15,922 nucleotides of DNA from Citromicrobium sp. (lineage in GTDB: Bacteria; Pseudomonadota; Alphaproteobacteria; Sphingomonadales; Sphingomonadaceae): assembly GCA_003248395.1 (NCBI GenBank), contig QFNA01000084.1, positions 1 to 15,922 on the forward strand, read 5' to 3'. Positions 1 through 6,707 of the stretch are shown in pieces. Numbering within the stretch: the first letter of the stretch is position 1; every line of letters starts with the position of its first letter. Below the pieces are notes generated by a model. That model was not told the DNA's origin and searched no databases. It saw nothing but the letters and a program-made list of their open reading frames with translations. A program made the translations under genes and the position numbers.

Positions 1-6
1 GCGTTG

Positions 7-450
7 TTATCCTCTTTCCGGTTTCAAATCCGTGGCGGCGCGCTGGCTGCCGTCCATCATCATCGGGACGCTCGAATGCTCGTGGACAATGCGCCATTCG
101 CCGCCCTGCTTCTTCAGGACGACAGTCGACCGGAACCACAGATCGCTGGGGCCTTCGCCCTTCTTGTCTCCGCGCATGTTCGCAAGGCCATAGGCCACGG
201 CGAGATCACCCGAAACGATCACTTCCGGTGACTTGAGCTCGCTCGTCACCGGCCCGTTCCAAGTTTCCAGCCAGGCACCGACACCTTCGGTCGCTTCCTC
301 GCGAGAAAAGCCGATTTCGAGGGGTGGCTGCAGATCGTATTGCACTGCGCCTTGCGCATAGGGCGCGACGGCCGCGACGGCATCGCCTGCGGCAATTCCG
401 CGGTCCCTGCGCGCCAGCAACTCGCGAATCTCCTGCGTGTCGACGGTCAT
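7..450 (-). CDS. NTF2-like / SnoaL-like family protein
   Basis: This 147-residue protein has the size and pattern of the NTF2-like superfamily (SnoaL, ketosteroid isomerase, DUF4440 type), which are small alpha+beta cone proteins that act as isomerases, hydrolases or ligand binders. An N-terminal helix (TQEIRELLARRDRGIAAGD) is followed by the usual strands, ending in the family-like segment GGEWRIVHEHSSVPM near residues 114-128. The open frame runs further upstream, but I chose the ATG at 450 because a good Shine-Dalgarno (GGAGAGGA) lies 4 bases before it; the extension is Ser/Arg-rich and overlaps the regulator gene. It diverges from an HxlR-type regulator with overlapping 5' ends, so that regulator may control it. 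The substrate is unknown. The family call is fairly safe; the enzymatic role is open. Confidence 0.8.
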   Translation of the reverse strand: MTVDTQEIRELLARRDRGIAAGDAVAAVAPYAQGAVQYDLQPPLEIGFSREEATEGVGAWLETWNGPVTSELKSPEVIVSGDLAVAYGLANMRGDKKGEGPSDLWFRSTVVLKKQGGEWRIVHEHSSVPMMMDGSQRAATDLKPERG

Positions 451-1117
451 CCAGTCCTCTCCAATTGCGACTCGGTGCTTGCCTTGGAACGATGCCTGCG
501 GCACCGCTTTGGGTATGGAACTTCTTGGCGAGCGGTGGTCGCTCCTGATTGTCAGGGAGCTGATCTTCGGCCCGCTGCGGTTCTCGGCCCTGCGCGCCAA
601 TTTGCCCGGAATTTCGGCCAAGGTGTTGACCGAACGGCTGGAGAAGCTGGAGGCGGCGAATGTGCTGTCAAGGCGCACACTGCCGCAGCCTTCGGGCGCG
701 CAGGTCTATGAATTGACCGAGTGGGGCTATGCCGCCGAGCCGTTGATCCTGGAAATCGGCCGCTGGGCCGCGAAAAGCGAACTCCACGACCGCACGCTGC
801 CATTATCGCCCGGCAGCTTCATGCTCTCGCTGCGCACCATGCTCGATGCCGAAAAGGCGGGCGACTGGCAGACGCGCATCGGTTTCCGATTTCCGCAGGT
901 GAGCTTTGTTGCGGAGCTGCACGACGGCGCGCTGCCCGTCGTCCGCACCGATCCGCAGGATTGCGCCGCAACCTTCATCGCCCCCGACGGCTCGCCGCTC
1001 GCGATCATGTTCTACGGCGGTGTTCCGGCGGATAGGGTGGGCGTGACGGTCGAAGGCGACGAGCAGACCGCCGAACGTTTCATGGCGCTCTTCGAACTGC
1101 CCGAGAAAATGGGCTAG
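437..1117 (+). CDS. HxlR-family winged-helix regulator with SCP2-like C-terminal domain
   Basis: This is a 226-residue DNA-binding protein. Residues about 21-113 form an HxlR-type winged helix: a conserved-position Cys21, then LLGERWSLLIVRELIFGPLR, then a recognition-helix region ending in TERLEKLEAANVLSRR, and a wing with YELTEWG. HxlR regulators are usually about 110-150 residues; the extra half (about 140-225) resembles the SCP2 sterol-carrier-like domain seen in longer members, which may bind a hydrophobic ligand. The GTG start at 437 keeps helix 1 and Cys21. It has no clear Shine-Dalgarno and lies inside the start of the divergent NTF2-like gene; a TTG at 479 is the alternative, while an ATG at 515 would remove helix 1. 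The likely target is the divergent neighbour and possibly itself. The winged-helix call is firm; the C-terminal domain is inferred from length and pattern. Confidence 0.85.
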   Translation: MSTVIQSSPIATRCLPWNDACGTALGMELLGERWSLLIVRELIFGPLRFSALRANLPGISAKVLTERLEKLEAANVLSRRTLPQPSGAQVYELTEWGYAAEPLILEIGRWAAKSELHDRTLPLSPGSFMLSLRTMLDAEKAGDWQTRIGFRFPQVSFVAELHDGALPVVRTDPQDCAATFIAPDGSPLAIMFYGGVPADRVGVTVEGDEQTAERFMALFELPEKMG

Positions 1118-1169
1118 CGAAGGGGGAGATCACGTCTGCTGCGGGGTAGCCGGCTGTCATCCCCGCCTT

Positions 1170-2021
1170 TCACCCCTGCCGAAACGCCCAACGCAGCGTC
1201 TTGCCCATGCCCCATGTCGCGGCGCGTGCCGGTATGGCGGCGAGGCCGGGTCGCTCGAGCCCCAGCATCGACCGGGCAAACGGCGGGAGCAGGGCGACGG
1301 CCTCCGCGCCGAGCATGGCTTGCACGGCGGGCGGCGCACCGTCCGGCTTCTGGCTGAGGACGAGGTCGGCGATCTCGCGCGCCTGCGGCGAGGTGGACAG
1401 GTCGCCGCGCAATTCGCGGAAGATCGTTTCCGCCTCGCGCCGGTCGAGCGGCACCGGATCGGCCCCCAGCGCGCGGGCGATCACGGCGAACTGGCGATAA
1501 TATTCGTCCTGCTCCGACCCCGGCATGTCGGGGCGAACATGGCGCAGATACGCCGCGAGGAAGCTGGTCGCCTCCGCCACATGCACCCACGCGAGCACGC
1601 GCGGGTCGGTGGCGGAATAGGGCGTCCCGTCGGGCAAGGTACCGCCCACCGCGGCGTGGATTGCGTTGACCCGCTCGATCGCCGCCATGGCATCATCGCG
1701 GTGGCCGAAACTCGTCACGGCGATGAACCGCGCCGTCCGGCGCAGCCGGCCATGCATATCGCTGCGGAAATTCGAATGGTCGAGCACGCCCTGCAAGGCA
1801 TGCGGGTGCAGCATCTGCAGCAAGAGGCCGCGAATACCGCCGACCATCATCGCCACGATATCGGCATGGACCATGCGGATCGGGCTGTCCTTTTCGAACA
1901 GTGCGTCGTCCGATGGCGGCACCGGCTTCTGGCCATTTTCCACGTCGTTGAACACGCCGCGCACTTTCTCCACCAGTGCCAGGCGCAGCCGTTCGGACAG
2001 AGGGGGCGGGATTGCGGCCAT
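1170..2021 (-). CDS. MpaB / DUF2236 family oxygenase-like protein
   Basis: This 283-residue protein belongs to the DUF2236 family, also named for the MpaB oxygenase and the rubber oxygenase (latex clearing protein) catalytic domain. Characterised members are b-type haem proteins that cleave hydrocarbon chains with oxygen. Visible family features are the HPHALQGVLDHSNF block with His72 and His74, the RTARFIAVTSFG segment at about 95-106, NAIHAAVGG with His122, and TDPRVLAWVHVAEATSF with His147. One or more of these His residues probably bind haem. It has no signal peptide and is probably cytoplasmic or peripheral. The ATG at 2021 fits the family N-terminus, but no Shine-Dalgarno is obvious. 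It is convergent with the HxlR gene across a 52-base gap. Family assignment is good; the substrate is unknown. Confidence 0.85.
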   Translation of the reverse strand: MAAIPPPLSERLRLALVEKVRGVFNDVENGQKPVPPSDDALFEKDSPIRMVHADIVAMMVGGIRGLLLQMLHPHALQGVLDHSNFRSDMHGRLRRTARFIAVTSFGHRDDAMAAIERVNAIHAAVGGTLPDGTPYSATDPRVLAWVHVAEATSFLAAYLRHVRPDMPGSEQDEYYRQFAVIARALGADPVPLDRREAETIFRELRGDLSTSPQAREIADLVLSQKPDGAPPAVQAMLGAEAVALLPPFARSMLGLERPGLAAIPARAATWGMGKTLRWAFRQG

Positions 2022-2357
2022 CGCGTCGTTCTAACCATGTGCCGAATGCCAAGTCGAGCGTCGCCTGGCCAATCGTCTTTCCTACACGCCCGGCATCTTG
2101 CTAGGCATCCGTAGGGGCTGGGTCGCGCTAACGAAGTTCGGCAGTGGTCACACCGGGATCGCAAAGGTTACAGATGGAAACGGAAAATTCGCGATAACTG
2201 TCGGAAGTTCAACAGATATCACGAGGAACGCGATTATTGTTTATACCCCGTTGGGCGTCAACCAGGCCGGCCACATTCGCGCAAACCGGCACTTGAACGG
2301 CCCTCATGATTTCGTTGCTTGCGACAACCCAAGGAGCCGTCTACCCCGCCAACCGAG
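2022..2357. other. 336-base gene-free divergent region
   Basis: This region separates the minus-strand MpaB-like gene from plus-strand cobS and should hold promoters for both. I counted 34 G+C among the 80 bases from 2161 to 2240, far below the surrounding coding DNA. A TATACC at 2242-2247 could be a -10 box for cobS, but nothing convincing lies 16-18 bases upstream as a -35. A GGCCGGCC palindrome sits at 2265-2272 and an AAGGAG at 2331-2336. I see no tRNA, no strong hairpin and no convincing small gene. Confidence 0.5.
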
Positions 2358-3290
2358 ATGAACGACATGACCGACAAGACCTTCGAAGCTTCCGCCAAGA
2401 CGGTGCTCGCTGCACCCGATACCGAGGTGGACGATCGCACGCCCGATCGTGACGAGGCCTATGTTTTCGAACCCGATACGACGCTCGCCATCCTCGCCGG
2501 CTTCGCGCACGACCGCCGCGTCATGGTTCAGGGCTATCACGGCACGGGCAAGTCGACCCATATCGAACAGGTCGCCGCGCGTTTGAACTGGCCCTGTATC
2601 CGCATCAATCTCGATGCGCATATCAGCCGGATCGACCTCGTCGGTCGCGATGCCATCGTGCTGCGCGACGGCTTGCAGGTCACCGAATTCCGCGAAGGCC
2701 TGCTGCCGTGGGCGCTCCAGCACCCGGTCGCTCTGGTGTTCGACGAATATGACGCAGGCCGCCCCGACGTGATGTTCGTGATCCAGCGGGTGCTCGAACA
2801 GCAGGGCAAGCTGACGCTGCTCGACCAGAACCGCGTGATCCGCCCCGATGCCGGGTTCCGCCTGTTCGCCACCGCCAATACGGTCGGACTGGGCGATACC
2901 AGCGGGCTGTATCACGGCACGCAGGCGATCAACCAGGGCCAGATGGACCGCTGGAACATCGTGGTCGCGCTCAACTATCTGCCTGCGGAAACCGAACAGA
3001 AGATCGTCGAGGCGAAGAACCCAGATATCGATCCCAAGATCCTCTCCGACATGATCAAGGTCGCGGACCTGTCGCGGCAGGGCTTTATCAACGGCGATAT
3101 CTCCACGGTGGTGAGCCCGCGCACGGTCATCACCTGGGCCGAAAACTACGCCATCTTCAAGGATGTCGGGTTCGCCTTCCGCCTGTCCTTCCTCAACAAG
3201 TGCGACGAGGAAGAACGCATGCTGGTGGCCGAATACTACCAGCGCGTGTTCGGCGAGGATTTGCCCGAAAGCGTTGTCGGGAACCGTTAA
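2358..3290 (+). CDS. cobS: CobS-type AAA+ ATPase (cobaltochelatase subunit CobS)
   Basis: This 310-residue MoxR-like AAA+ ATPase is of the CobS type. CobS works with CobT as the ATP-driven motor that helps CobN insert cobalt into hydrogenobyrinic acid a,c-diamide in aerobic B12 synthesis. Walker A is GYHGTGKST at about 58-66, Walker B is ALVFDEYDAGRPDV at about 127-140, and a sensor-1 region LFATANTVGLGDTSG follows near 170. These are distinctive of CobS. I chose the ATG at 2358; a second ATG lies three codons on, and a TTG at 2319 would add 13 residues. An AAGGAG 21 bases upstream is too distant to settle the start. No cobT follows: the next gene is a penicillin-binding protein, with no terminator between them. 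CobT may be elsewhere, or the ATPase may serve another role. Confidence 0.9.
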   Translation: MNDMTDKTFEASAKTVLAAPDTEVDDRTPDRDEAYVFEPDTTLAILAGFAHDRRVMVQGYHGTGKSTHIEQVAARLNWPCIRINLDAHISRIDLVGRDAIVLRDGLQVTEFREGLLPWALQHPVALVFDEYDAGRPDVMFVIQRVLEQQGKLTLLDQNRVIRPDAGFRLFATANTVGLGDTSGLYHGTQAINQGQMDRWNIVVALNYLPAETEQKIVEAKNPDIDPKILSDMIKVADLSRQGFINGDISTVVSPRTVITWAENYAIFKDVGFAFRLSFLNKCDEEERMLVAEYYQRVFGEDLPESVVGNR

Positions 3291-3311
3291 TCATCAGGCC
3301 TCTATTCATGG

Positions 3312-3333
3312 CTGTGTTATTGGAGTAGCACAG
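3312..3333 (+). promoter_or_regulatory. Hairpin with Shine-Dalgarno in its loop, before the PBP gene
   Basis: The arms CTGTGTTA (3312-3319) and TAGCACAG (3326-3333) pair over 8 bases with one G-U wobble. The 6-base loop is TTGGAG, which holds the only Shine-Dalgarno-like GGAG ahead of the ATG at 3340. No T-run follows, so it does not look like a terminator for cobS. A role in translation control is inference. Confidence 0.4.
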
Positions 3334-3339
3334 TAGCCG

Positions 3340-5616
3340 ATGGGTCTATTCGATTCCTTCCTGCGCAGGCGCCGCGACGATCCCGAGCCGAAACCGCATG
3401 CAGGCTATTATGCGCTGCATGACGGGATCGGTCGCGACTACGACGACGATTACGACGATGTCGGCGCGTCCGACTACCGGCGCGATTTCGACGAGTGGGA
3501 CACGCGCCTTGATCATGTAGACGACGCCGTTCTTCGCGAGGAAAAGCGGCGGCAACGCTGGTGGCAACGCGAACACTGGTTCGGGCGGCGCAAGCGCTGG
3601 TGGATCGCGCGCATCCTGGCCGCCTGCGCAGCACTGTTCATCCTGCTCGTCGCCTGGCTTGCCATTACCGCGCCGCTCAACAAGTCGCTCCGCCCCATCG
3701 CACCGCCGCAGCTCACCCTGCTCGCCGCCGATGGCACGCCGATTGCGCGCAATGGCGCGATTACCGACGAACCCGTCGATGTGTCGCGCCTGCCACCGCA
3801 TGTGGTGGAGGCGTTTCTCGCGATCGAGGATCGCCGCTTCTACAGCCACTGGGGGATCGATCCGCGCGGCATCGCCCGTGCGCTCTTCACCGGCACCGGC
3901 GGCGGCAGCACGATTACGCAGCAGCTTGCCAAATTCACCTTCCTCACGCCCGAGCAGACGCTCAGCCGCAAGGCACGCGAAATGCTCATCGCCTTCTGGC
4001 TGGAGGCCTGGCTGACGAAGGACGAGGTGCTCGAACGCTATCTGTCGAACGCCTATTTCGGCGACAATGTCTACGGCCTGCGCGCCGCCAGCCTGCATTA
4101 CTTCTATCGCCAGCCGGAAAACCTGAAGCCCAATCAGGCCGCGATGCTGGCGGGTCTGTTGCAGGCGCCGTCCGCCTACGCGCCCACGCGCCATTACGAG
4201 CGGGCCAGCCGCCGCATGGAACTGGTCGTGCGCTCGATGGTCGACGCTGGCTACATCAGCGAAGGCGAGGCATCGGCGATGCGCCCGCCGGTGCTCGACG
4301 TGCGGACGCGCAACGAATTGCCGACCGGGACCTATTTCGCCGATTGGGCGCTGCCCTCGGCGCGCGCGCTGTCCGAAACCGGCTATGCCCGTCAGACGCT
4401 TACGACCACGCTCGACAGTCGGCTGCAGGCCATCGCCAGCCGCGTCACCGGGAGGGCGGGTCTCGGCGGCGCGCAGGTTGCGCTTGTCGCTATGCGCCGC
4501 AATGGCGAGGTGGTCGCGATGATCGGCGGCAAGGATTACGCCAAGTCGCCCTTCAACCGGGCCACGCAGGCGCGGCGTCAGCCCGGCTCGACCTTCAAGC
4601 TCTTCGTATATCTCGCCGCCTTGCGCGACGGGTGGGAACCCGATGACCGGATCGACAACCGTGCCATCACGACCGGCGGCTACCGCCCGAAGAATGCGCG
4701 CGAACGCTATTCGGACAGCATCTCGCTCGAAGACGCCTTCGCGCAGTCGAGCAATGTCGCCGCAGTTCGGCTGTTCGGCGAGCTGGGGAGCGAAAAGGTC
4801 ATCGAGACCGCGCGCGATCTCGGGGTCGGTTCGCCTCTGGCAGAGGGCGATCCCAGTCTCGCGCTCGGCACGTCGACCATGACGTTGATCGAACTGACTG
4901 CCGCCTATGCCGGGGTTGCAGGCAACGGCTTCCCGGTCGAACCGCGCGCCTTCGCGCAACCCGAAATGGGGTGGTGGGAACGCTTGTGGGATGGTCCGTC
5001 CAGCCTGTCCTCATCTACCCATTCGGAAATGGAACAATTGCTGCGCTCGGCGATCAACCGCGGCACGGGCAGGGCGGCGATGCTGCGCGGACCCAATTTC
5101 GGCAAGACCGGCACCACGCAGGACAATCGCGACGCGCTGTTCGTCGGCTACGCGGGCGATCTCGTGGTCGGTGTCTGGGTCGGAAACGATGACAATTCGC
5201 CGCTCAAGGGCATTTCCGGAGGCGGCTTGCCAGCCCAGATCTGGCGCGATTTCATGAATCAGGCGCTCGGCGTGCGGCCTGCACCCTCGCGGCCCGAACC
5301 GCAGGTCACCGATCCGGGCACTCCGGTCGAACCGCTCGACGTGCCCGATGTCGGCGACATTCCGCTGGGCGATGGCAATTCACGCATCCGCATCGAAAAT
5401 GGCGAGGCGGTGCTGACGACAGAGGTCGACGGCGTGCCCGTCGATGTCCGGATCGGCGATGGCGGAATCGGCATCAATGCCGAGTCGATCGAAGAGGCGC
5501 GGCGGCGCGCAGAGGCGGCACGGTACGAAGCTGCCCGCCAGCAGATCGATGAACGCGAGGCTGAAATCCAGCGCCAGCGAGAGCTGCGAGAGCAGCAGTT
5601 CGAAGATGCGTTCTAG
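3340..5616 (+). CDS. Bifunctional class A penicillin-binding protein (glycosyltransferase/transpeptidase)
   Basis: This 758-residue inner-membrane enzyme polymerises and cross-links peptidoglycan in the periplasm. A cytoplasmic N-terminus (1-86) is rich in Asp, Tyr and Arg, and a single membrane helix spans about 87-110. The GT51 glycosyltransferase domain shows EDRRFYSHWGID with catalytic Glu163, GGGSTITQQLAK at 188-198, and KDEVLERYLSNAYFG at 227-241. The transpeptidase domain has STFK with nucleophile Ser417, SSN at 470-472 and KTGT at 589-592, so both activities look intact. After about residue 640 there is a Pro-rich linker, a small region (IRIENGEAVLTTEVDGV), and a charged, probably coiled-coil tail rich in Glu, Arg and Gln. 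The start follows the GGAG at 3322-3325 at an unusually long 14-base spacing. The stop shares bases with the convergent thioesterase gene. The exact PBP1 subclass is uncertain. Confidence 0.93.
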   Translation: MGLFDSFLRRRRDDPEPKPHAGYYALHDGIGRDYDDDYDDVGASDYRRDFDEWDTRLDHVDDAVLREEKRRQRWWQREHWFGRRKRWWIARILAACAALFILLVAWLAITAPLNKSLRPIAPPQLTLLAADGTPIARNGAITDEPVDVSRLPPHVVEAFLAIEDRRFYSHWGIDPRGIARALFTGTGGGSTITQQLAKFTFLTPEQTLSRKAREMLIAFWLEAWLTKDEVLERYLSNAYFGDNVYGLRAASLHYFYRQPENLKPNQAAMLAGLLQAPSAYAPTRHYERASRRMELVVRSMVDAGYISEGEASAMRPPVLDVRTRNELPTGTYFADWALPSARALSETGYARQTLTTTLDSRLQAIASRVTGRAGLGGAQVALVAMRRNGEVVAMIGGKDYAKSPFNRATQARRQPGSTFKLFVYLAALRDGWEPDDRIDNRAITTGGYRPKNARERYSDSISLEDAFAQSSNVAAVRLFGELGSEKVIETARDLGVGSPLAEGDPSLALGTSTMTLIELTAAYAGVAGNGFPVEPRAFAQPEMGWWERLWDGPSSLSSSTHSEMEQLLRSAINRGTGRAAMLRGPNFGKTGTTQDNRDALFVGYAGDLVVGVWVGNDDNSPLKGISGGGLPAQIWRDFMNQALGVRPAPSRPEPQVTDPGTPVEPLDVPDVGDIPLGDGNSRIRIENGEAVLTTEVDGVPVDVRIGDGGIGINAESIEEARRRAEAARYEAARQQIDEREAEIQRQRELREQQFEDAF

Positions 5617-6026
5617 CCCTCGGGCTCGGCCATTAGCACGTTCATCACCGCAGTCGCGATCGGCCGCGAGCGGTCGTCCTGCCATGCCTCGACCGTGATG
5701 TTCGCGCTACGGCGGCCCAGCTTGGTTATGCGGCCCTTGGCAAAGCTTTCCCGGCTCTTGCCCGCCGCCAGATATTGGACGGTGATATTGATCGGCTTGA
5801 GCACCGCGATACGCCCGATCCTTGCGAGCTCCGACCGCAGGACAGCATAGCCTGCAGTTTCCAGCAGCCCGCCGGTCGCCCCGCCGTGATAATGCTCGGG
5901 CCTTCCCTCGACCGCTTCGTCGAATGGCACGCGCAGGATCGGCACGCCCTCCTCGACTTGCGCAACCTCTATCCCGAGCGATTTCGCATAGGGTGTCAGC
6001 GCCTCGATCGTTGCGTGTTCAGCCAT
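5613..6026 (-). CDS. PaaI-type hotdog thioesterase (first of two in tandem)
   Basis: This is a 137-residue hotdog-fold protein of the PaaI/YbgC-like acyl-CoA thioesterase group, which hydrolyses acyl-CoA thioesters as dimers or tetramers in the cytoplasm. The active-site segment HYHGGATGGLLETAGYAV (45-62) has the usual HGG motif with His47 and an acidic Glu56 where Asp or Glu acts. A conserved-looking strand, INITVQYLAAGK, follows at about 79-90. The ATG at 6026 overlaps the end of the upstream thioesterase gene by 8 bases (ATGGCTGA), so the two are co-transcribed and probably coupled. Its TAG stop lies on the palindrome CTAG, which also ends the convergent PBP gene. The substrate cannot be told from sequence. 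Confidence 0.85.
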   Translation of the reverse strand: MAEHATIEALTPYAKSLGIEVAQVEEGVPILRVPFDEAVEGRPEHYHGGATGGLLETAGYAVLRSELARIGRIAVLKPINITVQYLAAGKSRESFAKGRITKLGRRSANITVEAWQDDRSRPIATAVMNVLMAEPEG

Positions 6027-6477
6027 CGGGCAACTCCCGCTTCTCGGTGACGCCGATCTTCATGAAGACGCCCTGGATGTGCGCCACGGGATCGGCCGAA
6101 TCGCCATCATGCGCGAGCCCGCGCACGAATGCCGCGCTCCTGGTGATGCGATAGCATTGCGATCGTCCGAACACCGCCGAACCGGATCGCGCCGGACGCA
6201 CATAATCGACGCGCAGGTCGAGCGTGGCGATCGCTTCGAATTTGTCCATCGCTTTCCAGATGGCGAGCCCGCTGGCCATGTCCATCAGGCTGAGGATGGG
6301 ACCGGACGCGAGCACGTTCTGCCCATCCTCGCCCAGCAGATCTTCGCGCCACGGCAATTCCAGTTCGACCCAGTCCTTGCCGTGATCGGCATAGGCGAGG
6401 CCAAGCCAGCCGGTATGACCCCGGCTCGTCAGGAAAGGCGTTGCGGTTTTCGGATCGAATTGCGCCGTGTCGTTCAT
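6019..6477 (-). CDS. PaaI-type hotdog thioesterase (second, divergent active site)
   Basis: This is a 152-residue hotdog-fold protein of the PaaI-like thioesterase family, translated just before the other hotdog gene. The central helix region NVLASGPILSLMDMASGLAI (54-73) aligns with the HGG...D region of active enzymes and keeps an acidic residue (Asp66), but Ala-Ser-Gly stands where His-Gly-Gly is expected. Later strands such as TLDLRVDYVRPARSG fit the fold. I prefer the ATG at 6477; an ATG at 6501 would add eight Arg-rich residues, and neither has a clear Shine-Dalgarno. The pair may form a hetero-oligomer in which one subunit supplies the catalytic residues; that is inference. A 74-base gap separates it from the small membrane peptide gene upstream. 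Confidence 0.82.
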   Translation of the reverse strand: MNDTAQFDPKTATPFLTSRGHTGWLGLAYADHGKDWVELELPWREDLLGEDGQNVLASGPILSLMDMASGLAIWKAMDKFEAIATLDLRVDYVRPARSGSAVFGRSQCYRITRSAAFVRGLAHDGDSADPVAHIQGVFMKIGVTEKRELPDG

Positions 6478-6517
6478 CGACTGGCGCGATAGCCGCCGCA
6501 TTCGGCCAAGGCTATCC

Positions 6518-6537
6518 GCTAATTGTGGCTAATTTTC
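6518..6537. repeat. Short direct repeat (GCTAATT, 10-base period)
   Basis: GCTAATTGTG is followed at once by GCTAATTTTC, so 8 of 10 positions match with one helical turn between copies. It lies in the 74-base gap upstream of the thioesterase pair, where an operator or promoter element would be expected. It is short enough to be chance. Confidence 0.25.
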
Positions 6538-6551
6538 CTGGCGATCCCGGC

Positions 6552-6692
6552 TCAGAGCAGCGCCATGACTGTCAGCACGAACAGCAGGGCGATCGTCGCC
6601 AGGCCCAGCATCTGGATGGCAACCTGCGATGCGCCGTTACGCGAATCGACGACTTGCGCCTGCGATGATTCGAACACTTTCAGGAAATCCAT
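6552..6692 (-). CDS. Small single-helix membrane protein (46 residues)
   Basis: The frame reads MDFLKVFESSQAQVVDSRNG and continues as ASQVAIQMLGLATIALLFVL, then TVMALL and TGA. An amphipathic or polar N-terminal half of about 24 residues is followed by one strong hydrophobic helix (about 25-46) ending at the C-terminus, the layout of a tail-anchored or small bitopic inner-membrane peptide. The ATG at 6692 has a purine-rich Shine-Dalgarno (GAGAGGGA) about 7 bases upstream. It starts 15 bases after the ruvX stop, so it is probably the next gene of that operon. I do not recognise the family. The ribosome site, clean start and stop, and hydrophobic pattern support a real gene; the function is unknown. 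Confidence 0.65.
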   Translation of the reverse strand: MDFLKVFESSQAQVVDSRNGASQVAIQMLGLATIALLFVLTVMALL

Positions 6693-6707
6693 GGTTGCGT
6701 CCCTCTC

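Noticed and set aside
451..678. N-terminal extension of the NTF2-like gene to 223 residues
   Set aside because: The added residues are Ser/Arg-rich without family resemblance, overlap the regulator gene, and a good ribosome site precedes the inner ATG at 450.
1141..1166. GCGGGG...CCCCGC inverted repeat between the HxlR and MpaB-like genes, as a bidirectional terminator
   Set aside because: The stem is only 6 pairs with a 14-base loop and has no T-run on either strand.
1320..2114. Plus-strand open frame of 264 codons opposite the MpaB-like gene
   Set aside because: Its product is rich in His, Arg and Gln with no domain pattern; it is the GC-rich shadow of the real minus-strand gene.
2098..2361. 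Plus-strand open frame of 87 codons in the gap before cobS
   Set aside because: It starts at a TTG without a ribosome site, has no recognisable pattern and overlaps the cobS start; kept only as part of the gap description.
3346..4959. Minus-strand open frame of 537 codons inside the PBP gene
   Set aside because: It is antisense to a protein with all catalytic motifs intact, and its own product is compositionally biased without domains.
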